From an uncultured Clostridium sp. (GTDB taxonomy: Bacteria > Bacillota > Clostridia > Lachnospirales > Lachnospiraceae): a stretch of 64,000 nucleotides of DNA. Location: contig CAMEIH010000005.1 in assembly GCA_945917985.1 (NCBI GenBank), positions 17,281 to 81,280 of the forward strand, written 5' to 3'. The notes beneath the pieces were generated by a model. The model saw only the letters and a program-made list of their open reading frames with translations, was not told the DNA's origin and searched no databases. Position numbers and translations under genes: made by a program. Shown here piece by piece: positions 16,256 to 26,031 of the stretch (position 1 is its first letter; each line of letters opens with the position of its first letter).

Positions 16256-18808
16256 ATGAAAAAAGAAATAGGGAATCGCCTAAAAGATAACTGGTTTTTT
16301 CTCATATTATTAGTAGGGATCATTTGTATATTTGTAAAACGATATGCTTATCTGCCCGTATCTGTTGTATCCAATCCGGATTCCCAAATTGCGTTTTGCA
16401 CAACAGATGTTACGCTGGAGCAGACCTGGCAGCCTGAGATTAAAGCCATTACGGGGATACAGGTGCCTTATTATGCGGAAAATGATTTTTCGTGTGATAT
16501 ACAGTTAAAGGTTTTTTCGGATGATTACACTCAGGTTCTGGTGGAAGCAATGCAGGAAAATTATGTATTTGCTGCCGGAACAACAGGAAATGTCGAATTT
16601 TCTTTTGACAGGACAGCGGTGATCCAGGGGGAACGATACCGCATTCAAATTTCTCTTTTTAACGCAGATTCGGAAGGAACATTGAAGATCGCATCAGGAA
16701 GCAACTATGGAGGCTGTATGGTTGCTGGTGAAGACATGAACCAGGCGGCTGCCCTTAAGATTACTTTTGTAAAATATTCAAAGCTATTCTGGCTGATGGC
16801 AGTCTGGCTTCCACTTCTTGGAATTTCTTTATTATTGATGACGCTGACAGGCAGGAAGTGGGAGGAGACCGTTGGAGTTTCCATCCTTCTTGAGGGCATC
16901 ATATTGTATCTATTTGGTCTGTTTGAGCATCTGACCTTGGGTGTAACAGCAGTGTATGTATTGACAGCCTTCTGCTTCCTTACGGCAGTTTTTCTTTATA
17001 ACAGGAAGAACATGACTTTGAGAGATCTTTTGTCTCCCGGCTTTTTCCTGTATTGTGCTCTTTTTCTTGTGATCCTGATAACAAGCAGTGGTGACTGGCT
17101 TGGACACAGAGATGAAATGAGGCATTGGGGAATTGCGGTACGGGACATGTTCTACTATGATTCCTTTGCAAAACACAGCGGCACAACCCTGATCCTGCCG
17201 CGCTATTTACCCTTTGCAGCTCTCATTGAATATCTGTTTGTTTACATGAACGGATTATTCAGTGAGGATATTCTGTTTATTGCTTACCAGACTTTTGCTT
17301 TAAGCATGTTAATCATATTATGTAGGCCGCTTCAGAAGAAAAGCGGGCGTAAACTGCTGATACCTGTTTTGGTCACAATGATCTGCATTCCCGTTATTTT
17401 CTTCCACAATATATCCAATACCATTATGGTGGATTCTTTGCTTGCGGCAGTTTCGGCCTATGTTCTGCTTTGCTACTATGGGGAAGAAATGACGTGGTTT
17501 AACAGAATGCGCATCATCCTTGGGCTGATAGCGATGCCTCTGATCAAAGATATGGGACTTGTCTTTGCGGGGCTTACGGCACTCATTATGTTTGGCGATA
17601 CACTGGTAGGACAGATCAAGGAAAAGAAATTCAGAATAAAGGAACCTGCCTGCGTTGTAGGCTATGTGGTCTTGATAATAATCGCATATTTTAGCTGGCA
17701 GTTTTACTTTAATATGCCGGTTCAGAGTGCCTCTGAGACGGCAGAGGTAAATGAAATTGCGGAAGAAGCAGAGGGTACGGAAATACTCCAGGAGGAATCT
17801 GTGTCGCCAGCCATTGAGGAAGAGAGTGCAAGTATCGGAGGAATTACCATAGATGGATTGGTCAGAGTACTGTCTGGAGAAGGAGAGGAGTATCAATATC
17901 AGGTGACCCGGAATTTCCTGACGGAGTTGTTTGAGGGAGAAACCTATTCCTTCGGCCTGTTCAAAATATCCTTTTTCGACTGGATGGCTCTTTTGACCTT
18001 TGGTATTTTATCGCTCAGTTATTTTGGATGCTGGAAAGAGGATAAAATCAGAATGCTTACCCTGGCAGGAGTGTCGTTAATAGCGGCTTGCCTCTTATGC
18101 GCTTTTCTTCAGATTACGTATTGGTTTACCTTTTCCAAATATGAAGCACTGGATCTTACTTCCATGGATCGTTATCTGGCTCCCTTTGCCTGTGCAATTA
18201 CGATTGTTGTATTTTATCTTGCCTGTGTGGCTGTTTTTGATGGACAAAATAGCAGTAGGAAAAAGAAGTATCTGATCTTTGCAATGACAGCCTTTTTTGC
18301 TGTCAGCATGCCGGTGGAAGGTATCGTGACAGAGGGCAAGGATATAGAAGGAAACACCACGGATGTGATTACTTACGGGCACGATTCTCTGACAGAAATA
18401 CTCCGCAGTGTTGCAAGACGCGGAGAGAGAGCTTATTTTATCTGCAGTAACAGTGACGGATACACGGAATATGTTTTCCGAAATGCAGCCTGTCCCATTG
18501 TATCAGAGCACAAAGGATGGAATATTGTGGCGTCACAGGAGATGTATGACAAGCAATATGAATTGTATGGCAGAGAAAATATTGATGACAATGTTGCCAG
18601 TGTCTTACCTGCGGAAGACTGGGAAGAGGAATTACAAAATTGCCAGTATGTGGTTGTTTTCCACGCAGATGAACTGTTTAAACAGTCCTACGGGGAAGTG
18701 TTTAAGGAAACGGAGATTGAGGATGGAAGTGTCTACCGCGTCATAAATGAGAGCGGAGATGTCACTCTCTCAAAAATCGGGACAACAGGGATTAAGGGAT
18801 GGCACTGA
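16256..18808 (+). CDS. Large GT-C-like membrane protein with extracytoplasmic domains
   Basis: An 850-residue membrane protein. After one N-terminal membrane segment there is a beta-rich extracytoplasmic region (about residues 35-175), then many membrane segments. A loop with SGDWLGHRDEMRHWG (about residues 278-292) carries acidic residues placed like the catalytic aspartates of GT-C enzymes. A second extracytoplasmic stretch near residues 485-535 is very rich in Glu and Ser/Ala (AEEAEGTEILQEE), and a soluble C-terminal domain (about 680-850) ends the protein. The neighbours suggest use of the lipid-phosphate sugar made by the GT2 enzyme downstream. I cannot assign a precise function. Confidence 0.5.
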   Translation: MKKEIGNRLKDNWFFLILLVGIICIFVKRYAYLPVSVVSNPDSQIAFCTTDVTLEQTWQPEIKAITGIQVPYYAENDFSCDIQLKVFSDDYTQVLVEAMQENYVFAAGTTGNVEFSFDRTAVIQGERYRIQISLFNADSEGTLKIASGSNYGGCMVAGEDMNQAAALKITFVKYSKLFWLMAVWLPLLGISLLLMTLTGRKWEETVGVSILLEGIILYLFGLFEHLTLGVTAVYVLTAFCFLTAVFLYNRKNMTLRDLLSPGFFLYCALFLVILITSSGDWLGHRDEMRHWGIAVRDMFYYDSFAKHSGTTLILPRYLPFAALIEYLFVYMNGLFSEDILFIAYQTFALSMLIILCRPLQKKSGRKLLIPVLVTMICIPVIFFHNISNTIMVDSLLAAVSAYVLLCYYGEEMTWFNRMRIILGLIAMPLIKDMGLVFAGLTALIMFGDTLVGQIKEKKFRIKEPACVVGYVVLIIIAYFSWQFYFNMPVQSASETAEVNEIAEEAEGTEILQEESVSPAIEEESASIGGITIDGLVRVLSGEGEEYQYQVTRNFLTELFEGETYSFGLFKISFFDWMALLTFGILSLSYFGCWKEDKIRMLTLAGVSLIAACLLCAFLQITYWFTFSKYEALDLTSMDRYLAPFACAITIVVFYLACVAVFDGQNSSRKKKYLIFAMTAFFAVSMPVEGIVTEGKDIEGNTTDVITYGHDSLTEILRSVARRGERAYFICSNSDGYTEYVFRNAACPIVSEHKGWNIVASQEMYDKQYELYGRENIDDNVASVLPAEDWEEELQNCQYVVVFHADELFKQSYGEVFKETEIEDGSVYRVINESGDVTLSKIGTTGIKGWH

Positions 18809-18833
18809 GTTAGAAAATAGAGGAGCATGAGAG

Positions 18834-19541
18834 ATGAAATGTCTGCTGATTATTCCGGCATACAATGAGGCGGAAAACATTGAAAAGGTTGTCGATAATA
18901 TTGTTCAGAACTACCCAGAATATGATTACATTATTGTGAATGACGGCTCAAAGGACAATACAGAAAAAATCTGTCTGAAAAACGGATATCGTGTTTTGAA
19001 CCTGCCCATTAATCTTGGAATAGGGGGGGCTGTACAGACGGGATACTGCTATGCCAGAGACAATGATTATGATGTGGCTGTACAGATTGACGGTGACGGA
19101 CAGCATGATGTGGACTACCTGGCAGAAATGATCAAATTGATCGAGAGCGGACAGGCAGATGTAGTCATTGGTTCCAGGTTTGTTGAAAAGGAGGGGTTCC
19201 AGTCTTCCCAGATACGAAGAATAGGAATTAAGTTTTTAAGTGGTTTGGCAAAGATACTAACAGGTGTAAGAGTGAAGGATATTACCAGCGGCTATAGAGC
19301 AGTAAACAGGATGTTTATCAACATATTCGCAGAAGATTATCCGTCAGACTATCCGGAACCGGAGGCAATGGTCATTGCAGCGGTTTATGGAGGAAAGATA
19401 AGAGAATATCCTGTTGTAATGAGAGAAAGGGAGAATGGAGAGAGCTCCATTACATTAAAAAAATCTGTATATTATATGATTAAAGTTACCTTAGCTATGA
19501 TGATCAGAAGACTCAGCTTTGGGGTAAGGAGGGACAAATGA
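18834..19541 (+). CDS. GT2 polyprenyl-phosphate sugar synthase (DPM1/GtrB-like)
   Basis: A 235-residue GT-A protein: IIPAYNEAENIEKVV at the N-terminus, IVNDGSKDNT, and a metal-binding DGDGQHD (about residues 85-91), all typical of dolichol-phosphate-mannose-synthase-like enzymes. These transfer a sugar from a nucleotide to polyprenyl phosphate, giving a donor for GT-C enzymes on the outer face. There is no C-terminal membrane pair as in GtrB, but the next gene encodes a small membrane protein (DUF2304) that commonly accompanies this type. GAGGAG precedes the start. The role is well supported by the GT-C genes upstream. Confidence 0.88.
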   Translation: MKCLLIIPAYNEAENIEKVVDNIVQNYPEYDYIIVNDGSKDNTEKICLKNGYRVLNLPINLGIGGAVQTGYCYARDNDYDVAVQIDGDGQHDVDYLAEMIKLIESGQADVVIGSRFVEKEGFQSSQIRRIGIKFLSGLAKILTGVRVKDITSGYRAVNRMFINIFAEDYPSDYPEPEAMVIAAVYGGKIREYPVVMRERENGESSITLKKSVYYMIKVTLAMMIRRLSFGVRRDK

Positions 19542-19891
19542 TTCCTTTTACATTACGTGTTACACTTTCAATAGCTGTAATTTGCTATTTCATATTAATT
19601 TTATATTATTTAAAAAAGAGAATGCTGGAGTTAAAATATACCTTACTTTGGCTGATCGCCGGCCTGGTGATGGGAGTTATGATCTTTTTCCCGGAGCTTC
19701 TGGTAAAATTTGTCAGAATACTCGGTATAGAAAGCAATATGAATGGTCTGTACGTGCTATGTATCGCCTTTATCATTGCTATTTTAATGACATTGACATC
19801 TATCGTCTCGAGACAGGCACTTAAAATAAGGACATTGATTCAGGAAATCAGTATGTTGGAAAAAAGAATCAGAGATTTGGAGCAAAAATGA
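19538..19891 (+). CDS. DUF2304 small membrane protein
   Basis: A 117-residue protein with three membrane segments and a charged C-terminal coiled-coil-like tail (SMLEKRIRDLEQK). The core LKYTLLWLIAGLVMGVMIFFPELL matches the DUF2304 family. DUF2304 genes are regularly found next to DPM1-like GT2 genes; here the ATG overlaps the GT2 stop by four bases, and its own stop overlaps the next ATG. A role as membrane partner of the GT2 enzyme, for example in flipping or docking the polyprenyl-phosphate sugar, is inference. Confidence 0.8.
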   Translation: MIPFTLRVTLSIAVICYFILILYYLKKRMLELKYTLLWLIAGLVMGVMIFFPELLVKFVRILGIESNMNGLYVLCIAFIIAILMTLTSIVSRQALKIRTLIQEISMLEKRIRDLEQK

Positions 19892-21090
19892 AAAAATTGA
19901 TTCAGATTAATACTGTATGCAATACAAGTACGGGAAAGCTTATGGGAGACATCCAGAGGAAAGCTGACAAATTGGGATATGAGACGCTTTCCATTGTGGG
20001 ACGGCGTAAGGTGTTCCAGGACGTTCCATGTATCAAGATAGGAAATCCTGCTTCTTTCTGGATTCATGTTGCGATTACCACCATATTCGACAGACAGGGA
20101 TATGGTTCTTATTTTATGACGAAGAGGATTATTAAAAGATTACGCGAAGAGAATCCTGATATCATTCATCTTCATAATCTACATGGATATTATCTGAATC
20201 TGCCGCTTCTTTTTGACTATTTATCAAAAGAATTTAAAGGAAAAATTTATTGGACATTTCACGACTGCTGGCCCATTACAGGACACTGTGCACATTTTTC
20301 CGCTGTGGACTGCTACAAGTGGGAAAAGGGATGTAATAGATGCCCCAACAAAATGGTATATCCTGTCAGTCTGTTTCTGGATGCCTCTGCTAAAAATTAT
20401 GATGATAAAAAGAGAATGTTCAGCAGTCTTAAGAACCTGACCATTATCACTCCCTCCGAATGGATGGCGGGATGGATCAGAAAGTCTTATTTGCAAAAGT
20501 TTCCCGTCAGGGTGATCCATAACGGGATCAACCTGAAAACATTCTATTACAGGGAACCGAAAAAAGAGATATATGACAAATACGGAATAGAGCCGGATAA
20601 GAAGATTTTATTGGGAGTGGCAGGAGTATGGAGCAAATATAAGGGTCTTTCTGACTTCCTGTCCCTGTCAGAGATTCTTCCCGAAGAATACCGGATTATA
20701 CTTGTGGGATTATCGAAGCAGCAGATCCGGAAACTTCCGAAAAGCGTGCTTGGCATCGAGAGAACGGAAAATTCGGATGAACTGGCGCAATTATATTCTG
20801 CGGCACATATTTTTATCAATCCTTCTCAGGAAGAGTCTTTTTCTCTTGTGACTGTGGAGGCACTTGCCTGCGGAACACAGGTTATTGTGCTTGACACAAG
20901 TGCGGTAAAGGAGCTGGTTTGTGAACAAAACGGGATAGTATTGACTGCACACCACCCAGAAGATTATCTGAATGCAATCAGAAATCTGGAGGAAAAGGGA
21001 CTATCAAGGGAGACTGTCTCACAAACCGCACAGAAGTATGACGCAGAACTTTATGCCGAAAAGGTGATTAGATTATATGAGCAAATGTAA
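19888..21090 (+). CDS. GT4 family glycosyltransferase (WcaC-like)
   Basis: A 400-residue GT-B enzyme. It opens with INTVCNTSTGKLMGDIQRKA and has the block FHDCWPITGHCAHFSAVDCY followed by GCNRCP, a Cys-containing signature found in WcaC-type colanic-acid and related capsule transferases. The C-terminal domain contains NPSQEESFSLVTVEALACGT with the donor-binding glutamates. Start and stop overlap the neighbouring genes (ATGA before, 14 bases after), so it is part of the operon. Donor and acceptor are unknown. Confidence 0.85.
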   Translation: MKKLIQINTVCNTSTGKLMGDIQRKADKLGYETLSIVGRRKVFQDVPCIKIGNPASFWIHVAITTIFDRQGYGSYFMTKRIIKRLREENPDIIHLHNLHGYYLNLPLLFDYLSKEFKGKIYWTFHDCWPITGHCAHFSAVDCYKWEKGCNRCPNKMVYPVSLFLDASAKNYDDKKRMFSSLKNLTIITPSEWMAGWIRKSYLQKFPVRVIHNGINLKTFYYREPKKEIYDKYGIEPDKKILLGVAGVWSKYKGLSDFLSLSEILPEEYRIILVGLSKQQIRKLPKSVLGIERTENSDELAQLYSAAHIFINPSQEESFSLVTVEALACGTQVIVLDTSAVKELVCEQNGIVLTAHHPEDYLNAIRNLEEKGLSRETVSQTAQKYDAELYAEKVIRLYEQM

Positions 21091-21880
21091 ATTTACTATT
21101 ATAACAGTTTGCTATAATGCCAAGGAACACATAGCAACTACTGTTCAATCTGTATTGTCTCAAAGTTATGAGAACTTTGAGTATATTATCAAGGACGGAC
21201 AGTCCTGCGACGGCACGATGGATATTGTGCATAACTTGACAGATAGTGATAATCGTGTAATGATTATACAGGGAAAAGACCAAGGTATTTATGATGCGAT
21301 GAACACCGCCGTTTTGCAATCTTCCGGAGAGTATATTTTGTTCCTGAATGCGGGGGATATTTTACATCAGGACAGTTCTTTGGAAGAAATCGCAGGGATC
21401 ATAAATAGAGAAAATGCTGATGTTTATTACGGAAATATCTATCAGGTAACGTACAAAGATAATATGGCAGAACGCTTTGAACGTGTATACAGTCAAAACA
21501 GTATAAAAAAAGTGCAATTTGCAATTGGCAGATGTATTTGTCATCAGGCCATATTTGCCAGAAAAGAATTGTTTCTGGACAAAAAATTTGATACTAGATT
21601 TAAAGTATGTGCAGATAGAGAATGGCAGCTGTACCATCTATCGAGAGGACACAAATTCTTATATTTACCTATAGTAGTAAGTGATGTACTAGTGGATGGG
21701 TATAGTATGCGTCATGTAGATGAGTTAGAAAAAGAAGTATTGATTTGTGTTCAAAAGTATTGCAAACAATATTTATGGATTTATAATAGCATTATGTTCT
21801 TTAAGAAAAGTGTATTCTTAAAAAAAATATTGCAAAGGTTAGATTCTTTGTCCGCAACCAGAAAAAAGGAAGTTTTATGA
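21077..21880 (+). CDS. GT2 family glycosyltransferase
   Basis: A 267-residue GT-A enzyme with [32 protein letters not shown] and the nucleotide-binding LFLNAGD around residue 95; the last replaces the usual DXD with NAGD, as in the subgroup of GT2 enzymes of the WcaA/PglI kind. It probably adds one sugar to the lipid-linked unit. It overlaps the GT4 gene before it by 14 bases and the aminotransferase after it by four. From here on the DNA is visibly richer in A and T than in the preceding 20 kb. Confidence 0.85.
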   Translation: MSKCKFTIITVCYNAKEHIATTVQSVLSQSYENFEYIIKDGQSCDGTMDIVHNLTDSDNRVMIIQGKDQGIYDAMNTAVLQSSGEYILFLNAGDILHQDSSLEEIAGIINRENADVYYGNIYQVTYKDNMAERFERVYSQNSIKKVQFAIGRCICHQAIFARKELFLDKKFDTRFKVCADREWQLYHLSRGHKFLYLPIVVSDVLVDGYSMRHVDELEKEVLICVQKYCKQYLWIYNSIMFFKKSVFLKKILQRLDSLSATRKKEVL

Positions 21881-22983
21881 ATGACTTTAAAAGAGTAGAT
21901 GCAAACAGAATGGATTTAGGCTATCAGAAATACAGAGATGAATATGTGAAAAAGGCAATTCACATACTTGACTCCGGCTGGTATGTTTTGGGAAAGGAAG
22001 TTAATGCTTTTGAAGCGGAGTTCGCAGAATATATCGGTGCAAAATATTGCGTTGGGCTGGCGAGCGGATTAGATGCATTGTGGCTTGCATTTCGAATTTT
22101 GGGAATTGGTCATGGCGATGAAGTGATTGTCCCTGCCAACACTTATATTGCCAGTGTTATGGGCATCACTATTAATGGGGCAACTCCCATTTTTGTTGAG
22201 CCTAACCAATATTATAATATTAATGTCAGAGAAATCGAGAGTCATATCACTGAACGTACTAAGGCTATTTTAGCTGTTCATCTTTATGGTCAGTCAGCGC
22301 AGATGCGAGAAATTATGAAAATTGCTCAAAAATATAATCTGAAGGTTGTGGAGGATTGTGCACAGGCACATGGAGCAATGTGCGATGGACAAATGGTAGG
22401 CACTTTTGGAGATGTAGGATGTTTTTCTTTTTATCCTTCTAAAAATTTGGGTGCATTCGGAGACGCCGGGGCAATTATTACAAATGATGAGTCTATTGCA
22501 AAAGAATTTAGAATTTACAGAAACTACGGCAGTGAAAAAAGATATTATAATAAAGTGGTGGGTGCAAATTCCCGATTAGATGAATTGCAGGCAGGGCTTT
22601 TGCGTGTTAAACTTGCACATTTAAACGATCTTAACGAGGAACGTCAGGTTTTGTGTAAAAAGTATTTAAATGAAATTGTAAATCCATTTATTGTTTTGCC
22701 AGATATTGATCGAAATGTGACAACAGTATGGCATCAGTTTGTTGTAAGATGTCAGGAAAGAAAAAAACTGATTGCATATTTAGAGAAACATAATATCGGA
22801 AGCATTATTCATTATCCGATTCCCCCTCATTTGTCAGAAGCATATCAGTACCTTGGATACAAACAGGGAGATTTTCCAATAACAGAAAAATATGCGAATG
22901 AAGTGCTTTCATTGCCGCTTTATCAGGGAATGGGACAAGAACAGAATCGAGTGATTGATGTTCTAAACAGATTTAAAGGATAA
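21877..22983 (+). CDS. DegT/DnrJ/EryC1/StrS aminotransferase, FdtB/QdtB-like
   Basis: A 368-residue PLP enzyme of the sugar aminotransferase family, with the internal aldimine Lys in [15 protein letters not shown] and the conserved [20 protein letters not shown] and HLYGQ blocks. The form ([29 protein letters not shown]) is close to the 3-aminotransferases that act on dTDP-3-keto-6-deoxyhexoses (FdtB, QdtB). The presence of an FdtA-type ketoisomerase gene at 24031 supports this: together they would make dTDP-Fuc3N or dTDP-Qui3N. The dTDP-glucose precursor genes (RmlA, RmlB) are not in the window. Confidence 0.82.
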   Translation: MNDFKRVDANRMDLGYQKYRDEYVKKAIHILDSGWYVLGKEVNAFEAEFAEYIGAKYCVGLASGLDALWLAFRILGIGHGDEVIVPANTYIASVMGITINGATPIFVEPNQYYNINVREIESHITERTKAILAVHLYGQSAQMREIMKIAQKYNLKVVEDCAQAHGAMCDGQMVGTFGDVGCFSFYPSKNLGAFGDAGAIITNDESIAKEFRIYRNYGSEKRYYNKVVGANSRLDELQAGLLRVKLAHLNDLNEERQVLCKKYLNEIVNPFIVLPDIDRNVTTVWHQFVVRCQERKKLIAYLEKHNIGSIIHYPIPPHLSEAYQYLGYKQGDFPITEKYANEVLSLPLYQGMGQEQNRVIDVLNRFKG

Positions 22984-22994
22984 GGAAACATTGT

Positions 22995-24041
22995 ATGGTG
23001 AATCTTTGTACACTATTTGATAGTAATTATTTAGATAGGGGTATTGTTCTTTATCAATCTTTGGAAAAATGTGCAGAAAGCTTTTGCTTATATATACTTT
23101 GCCTTGATGAAATATCTTGCCAAGCACTAAACAAGCTTGAACTAAAACATGCGGTTGTCATCTCGGAAAATCAAATTCTTAATGATGAGCTGTCAAGAAT
23201 TAAAAGGGAGAGAAGAAGAGCAGAGTATTGTTGGACATGCACTCCTGTGATTGTGCAATACGTATTAGATCATTATCCTGTTGACCAGTGCACATATATT
23301 GATGCAGACATGATGTTTTATAGTGATCCTAAGGTTTTACTGGACGAATTGTTTATTGCTGGTGCATCTGTAGGAATAATTGGTCATCGGTTCCCGCGAA
23401 ATATTGCCAAACGCAAAAGAGAACGCTATTATGGCAAATATTGTGTTGAATTTAACACTTTCCTTAATGATGAACGGGGAAGAAATGTATTAGAGGATTG
23501 GAAAACCAGTTGCTTACGTCAATGTACGATGGAGCTGGGTGAAGAAGGATTTGGAGATCAAAAATATCTAGAAGAGTGGGAGAAAAAATTTGACGGAGTT
23601 TATGAATATCAACATCCGGGCGCAGGGGTTGCTCCATGGAATATCAGTGAATATAGACCCCGTATACTGGATGAAAATATTCAATTAATCTATAAAAAAA
23701 AGAAAAAATGCAATTTGATATTTTATCATTTCCAAAGCCTTATGATTATGAGTGATAAAGCATTTATTGGTGTTTATAATGAACTTGGATTTAAGAGCCA
23801 AAGACTGATTAATTATTTATATAGAGATTATGTATTTAAATTAATACGTGCAAGAAAAATTCTTAAGAAAGCTGAAGTGGAAATTCCGGCGCAAACTTTG
23901 AGAAAAGGTGAAAAAAGTGCTATATCTAAAATGAGTTTGACAGATTTTCTGATTTTTTGCTATCAATGTATCCCTTGTGTTTTGAATGGTAGGAAAAACT
24001 TTTTAGATATAAGTAATTTGGTGGGAGAAGATGAAAAGTAA
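22995..24041 (+). CDS. Putative GT-A glycosyltransferase
   Basis: A 348-residue protein starting with NLCTLFDSNYLDRGIVLYQS, the layout of GT8-like enzymes that begin with an open beta-strand and a donor-binding loop. The metal-binding motif is DADMMF (about residues 100-105), and a late QHPGAGVAPWN with HFQSL may position the donor. Similar proteins occur in capsule loci of Campylobacter and Clostridia, but I cannot assign a defined family with confidence. It sits between the FdtB-like and FdtA-like genes and could transfer the 3-amino sugar they make. Confidence 0.6.
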   Translation: MVNLCTLFDSNYLDRGIVLYQSLEKCAESFCLYILCLDEISCQALNKLELKHAVVISENQILNDELSRIKRERRRAEYCWTCTPVIVQYVLDHYPVDQCTYIDADMMFYSDPKVLLDELFIAGASVGIIGHRFPRNIAKRKRERYYGKYCVEFNTFLNDERGRNVLEDWKTSCLRQCTMELGEEGFGDQKYLEEWEKKFDGVYEYQHPGAGVAPWNISEYRPRILDENIQLIYKKKKKCNLIFYHFQSLMIMSDKAFIGVYNELGFKSQRLINYLYRDYVFKLIRARKILKKAEVEIPAQTLRKGEKSAISKMSLTDFLIFCYQCIPCVLNGRKNFLDISNLVGEDEK

Positions 24042-24453
24042 TATTGAAAAGGTTAAAATGCTGGAATTTGTCGAGCATGGAGATGAAAAAGGAAATTTGG
24101 TGGTTGTGGAAGGCAATATAGATGTTCCATTTGACATTAAACGTGCTTTTTATATATATGGCTCTGATCCAGACATTATCCGAGGACAGCATGCAAATAA
24201 AAAAACAGAATTTGTGTTAATCAATGTTGCGGGGACAAGTAAAGTGAAAATCAAGGATGGAAAAGGAAATGAAATAATATACTCCCTGAATCGCCCCAAA
24301 ACGGGATTATATATTCCGTCTATGGTTTGGAAGGAAATGTATGATTTTTCAGATGATAGTGTTCTGCTATGTCTGGCAAGTGAACATTATGATGATACTG
24401 AATATGTGCGTGATTATGAGAAATATATGAATTTGGTAGGAGGTGGCTTATGA
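24031..24453 (+). CDS. Sugar 3,4-ketoisomerase (FdtA/QdtA/WxcM-like cupin)
   Basis: A 140-residue cupin of the family that converts dTDP-4-keto-6-deoxyglucose to the 3-keto isomer. Conserved parts are RAFYIYGSD, IRGQHANKKTEFVLIN (with the catalytic-type His and adjacent residues) and GLYIPSMVWKEMYDFS, where the WxxM-like tail lines the active site. The product is the substrate of a 3-aminotransferase such as that at 21877. GGGAG precedes the start, which lies 11 bases inside the glycosyltransferase gene. Whether the product is galacto (FdtA) or gluco (QdtA) cannot be told from the sequence by eye. Confidence 0.85.
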   Translation: MKSNIEKVKMLEFVEHGDEKGNLVVVEGNIDVPFDIKRAFYIYGSDPDIIRGQHANKKTEFVLINVAGTSKVKIKDGKGNEIIYSLNRPKTGLYIPSMVWKEMYDFSDDSVLLCLASEHYDDTEYVRDYEKYMNLVGGGL

Positions 24454-25523
24454 AATATGCATTAGTAGGATGTGGGAGAATATCGCCAAATCATATTGTG
24501 GCAGCCTTAAAAAATAATCTTGAAATTGTCGCAATATGTGATGTTGTTCCAGAAAATATGGCTGATAAGGCTGATAAATTTGATCTGCCGGAATCCGTAA
24601 AGCGGTATACAGACTATCAGGAAATGATTGAAAAGGAAAAACCGGAGTTAGTCGCAATAGCTACAGAATCCGGCAAGCATGCAAAGATAGCACTCAATTG
24701 TATAGAAAAAGGATGTAATTGCATTATTGAAAAACCAATAGCATTATCTCTTTCGGATGCAGATGCGATTATAGAAGCGGCAGAGAGAAAAGGCGTAAAA
24801 GTATGCGCCTGCCATCAAAATCGATTTAACAAATCTGTGCAACAAATCCGTAAGGCTGTAGAGAAGCATCGTTTTGGAAGATTATTTTATGGAACGGCTC
24901 ATATTCGTTGGTGCAGGGATCATGAATATTATGACAGGGCTTGCTGGCGCGGAACATGGGAACAGGATGGTGGAGCACTTATGAATCAGTGTATTCATAA
25001 CATAGATTTGCTGCGTTGGATGCTGGGTGATGATATAATAGAAGTAATCGGTATGACAGACAGACTGAATCATCCATATATCGAAGCTGAAGACCTGGGA
25101 ATTGCACTTGTCCGCTTTTCCAATGGTGCATATGGAATCATAGAAGGAACGACGGATATATATCCTAAAAATTTGGAAGAGACACTCTATTTGTTTGGTG
25201 AAAAAGGTACTGTGAAAGCAGGTGGACAATCGGTAAATGTTATTGAGGAATGGAGATTTGCCGATATGCTTGATGACCCAGAGGAAGTCAAAGCACAGTT
25301 TCATGAGAATCCTCCAAATGTATACGGATTTGGGCATACACCATTGTATGCGGATGTTATTGAGGCAATTAAGAATAACAGACCCCCATATGTAGATGCT
25401 AAAGCAGGGAAACGTGCGTTGGAATTAGTGTTGGCAATCTATCAATCTGCTTGCACCGGGAAATCGGTGAAACTTCCGTTAGAGAGATGTGCAACTACTG
25501 ATTTTATAGGGAGATTCTCGTGA
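24450..25523 (+). CDS. Gfo/Idh/MocA oxidoreductase, WlbA/WbpB-like
   Basis: A 357-residue NAD-dependent dehydrogenase. The N-terminal [14 protein letters not shown] is a Rossmann motif; IEKPIAL carries the catalytic-type Lys; [20 protein letters not shown] is the second conserved block. It most resembles WlbA/WbpB, which oxidise C3 of UDP-N-acetylglucosaminuronic acid. The next two genes encode WlbB/WbpD-like acetyltransferase and WlbC/WbpE-like aminotransferase, so the three steps leading to UDP-GlcNAc3NAcA are contiguous. The UDP-GlcNAc 6-dehydrogenase needed to start the route is not in the window. Confidence 0.83.
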   Translation: MKYALVGCGRISPNHIVAALKNNLEIVAICDVVPENMADKADKFDLPESVKRYTDYQEMIEKEKPELVAIATESGKHAKIALNCIEKGCNCIIEKPIALSLSDADAIIEAAERKGVKVCACHQNRFNKSVQQIRKAVEKHRFGRLFYGTAHIRWCRDHEYYDRACWRGTWEQDGGALMNQCIHNIDLLRWMLGDDIIEVIGMTDRLNHPYIEAEDLGIALVRFSNGAYGIIEGTTDIYPKNLEETLYLFGEKGTVKAGGQSVNVIEEWRFADMLDDPEEVKAQFHENPPNVYGFGHTPLYADVIEAIKNNRPPYVDAKAGKRALELVLAIYQSACTGKSVKLPLERCATTDFIGRFS

Positions 25524-26029
25524 TGAATTATTATGTTCATGAAAGTAGCTATGTTGATGAAAATGTTAAGATAGGAAAAGATACAAAAATATGGCACTTT
25601 TGTCACGTCCAATCCGGTGCTGAAATAGGAGAAAAAGTTTCTCTGGGGCAAAACGTTAATATTTCAAATAATGTAAAGATTGGAAATGAGGTTAAAATTC
25701 AAAATAATGTATCAGTTTATGAAGGGGTTGTGATTGAAGATGGCGTCTTTCTAGGTCCGTCTTGTGTATTTACGAATGATCTTACCCCACGTGCAAGATA
25801 TCCCAAAGGACATGAGAATTACAAAAAAACATGTATAAAAGAAGGAGCCAGCATAGGGGCAAACGCAACAATTGTATGTGGGCATACCATAGGGAAATTT
25901 GCATTGGTAGCAGCAGGGGCTGTTGTTACCAAGGATGTACCTGACTATGCACTAGTAGCAGGAGTTCCGGCAAAAATCATTGGAAAGGTTGATGAAAAAG
26001 GTAATATTACTGAAAAGTTTGAGGTTTAG
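25523..26029 (+). CDS. Left-handed beta-helix N-acetyltransferase, WlbB/WbpD-like
   Basis: A 168-residue hexapeptide-repeat protein: [40 protein letters not shown] and [20 protein letters not shown] are the usual turns and C-terminal lid. KIWHFCHV and NNVSVYEG are characteristic of WbpD/WlbB, which use acetyl-CoA to acetylate the 3-amino group of UDP-GlcNAc3NA; FdtC-type enzymes look similar and might instead serve the dTDP-sugar. I choose ATG 25523, ten bases after AGGGA; a GTG three bases earlier is possible. The neighbours favour the uronate route. Confidence 0.83.
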   Translation: MNYYVHESSYVDENVKIGKDTKIWHFCHVQSGAEIGEKVSLGQNVNISNNVKIGNEVKIQNNVSVYEGVVIEDGVFLGPSCVFTNDLTPRARYPKGHENYKKTCIKEGASIGANATIVCGHTIGKFALVAAGAVVTKDVPDYALVAGVPAKIIGKVDEKGNITEKFEV

Positions 26030-26031
26030 TT

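Noticed and set aside
17318..17896. Minus-strand open frame of 192 codons opposite the 850-residue membrane protein
   Set aside because: Its composition is that of an antisense shadow, rich in Tyr, His and Arg, without motifs or ribosome site.
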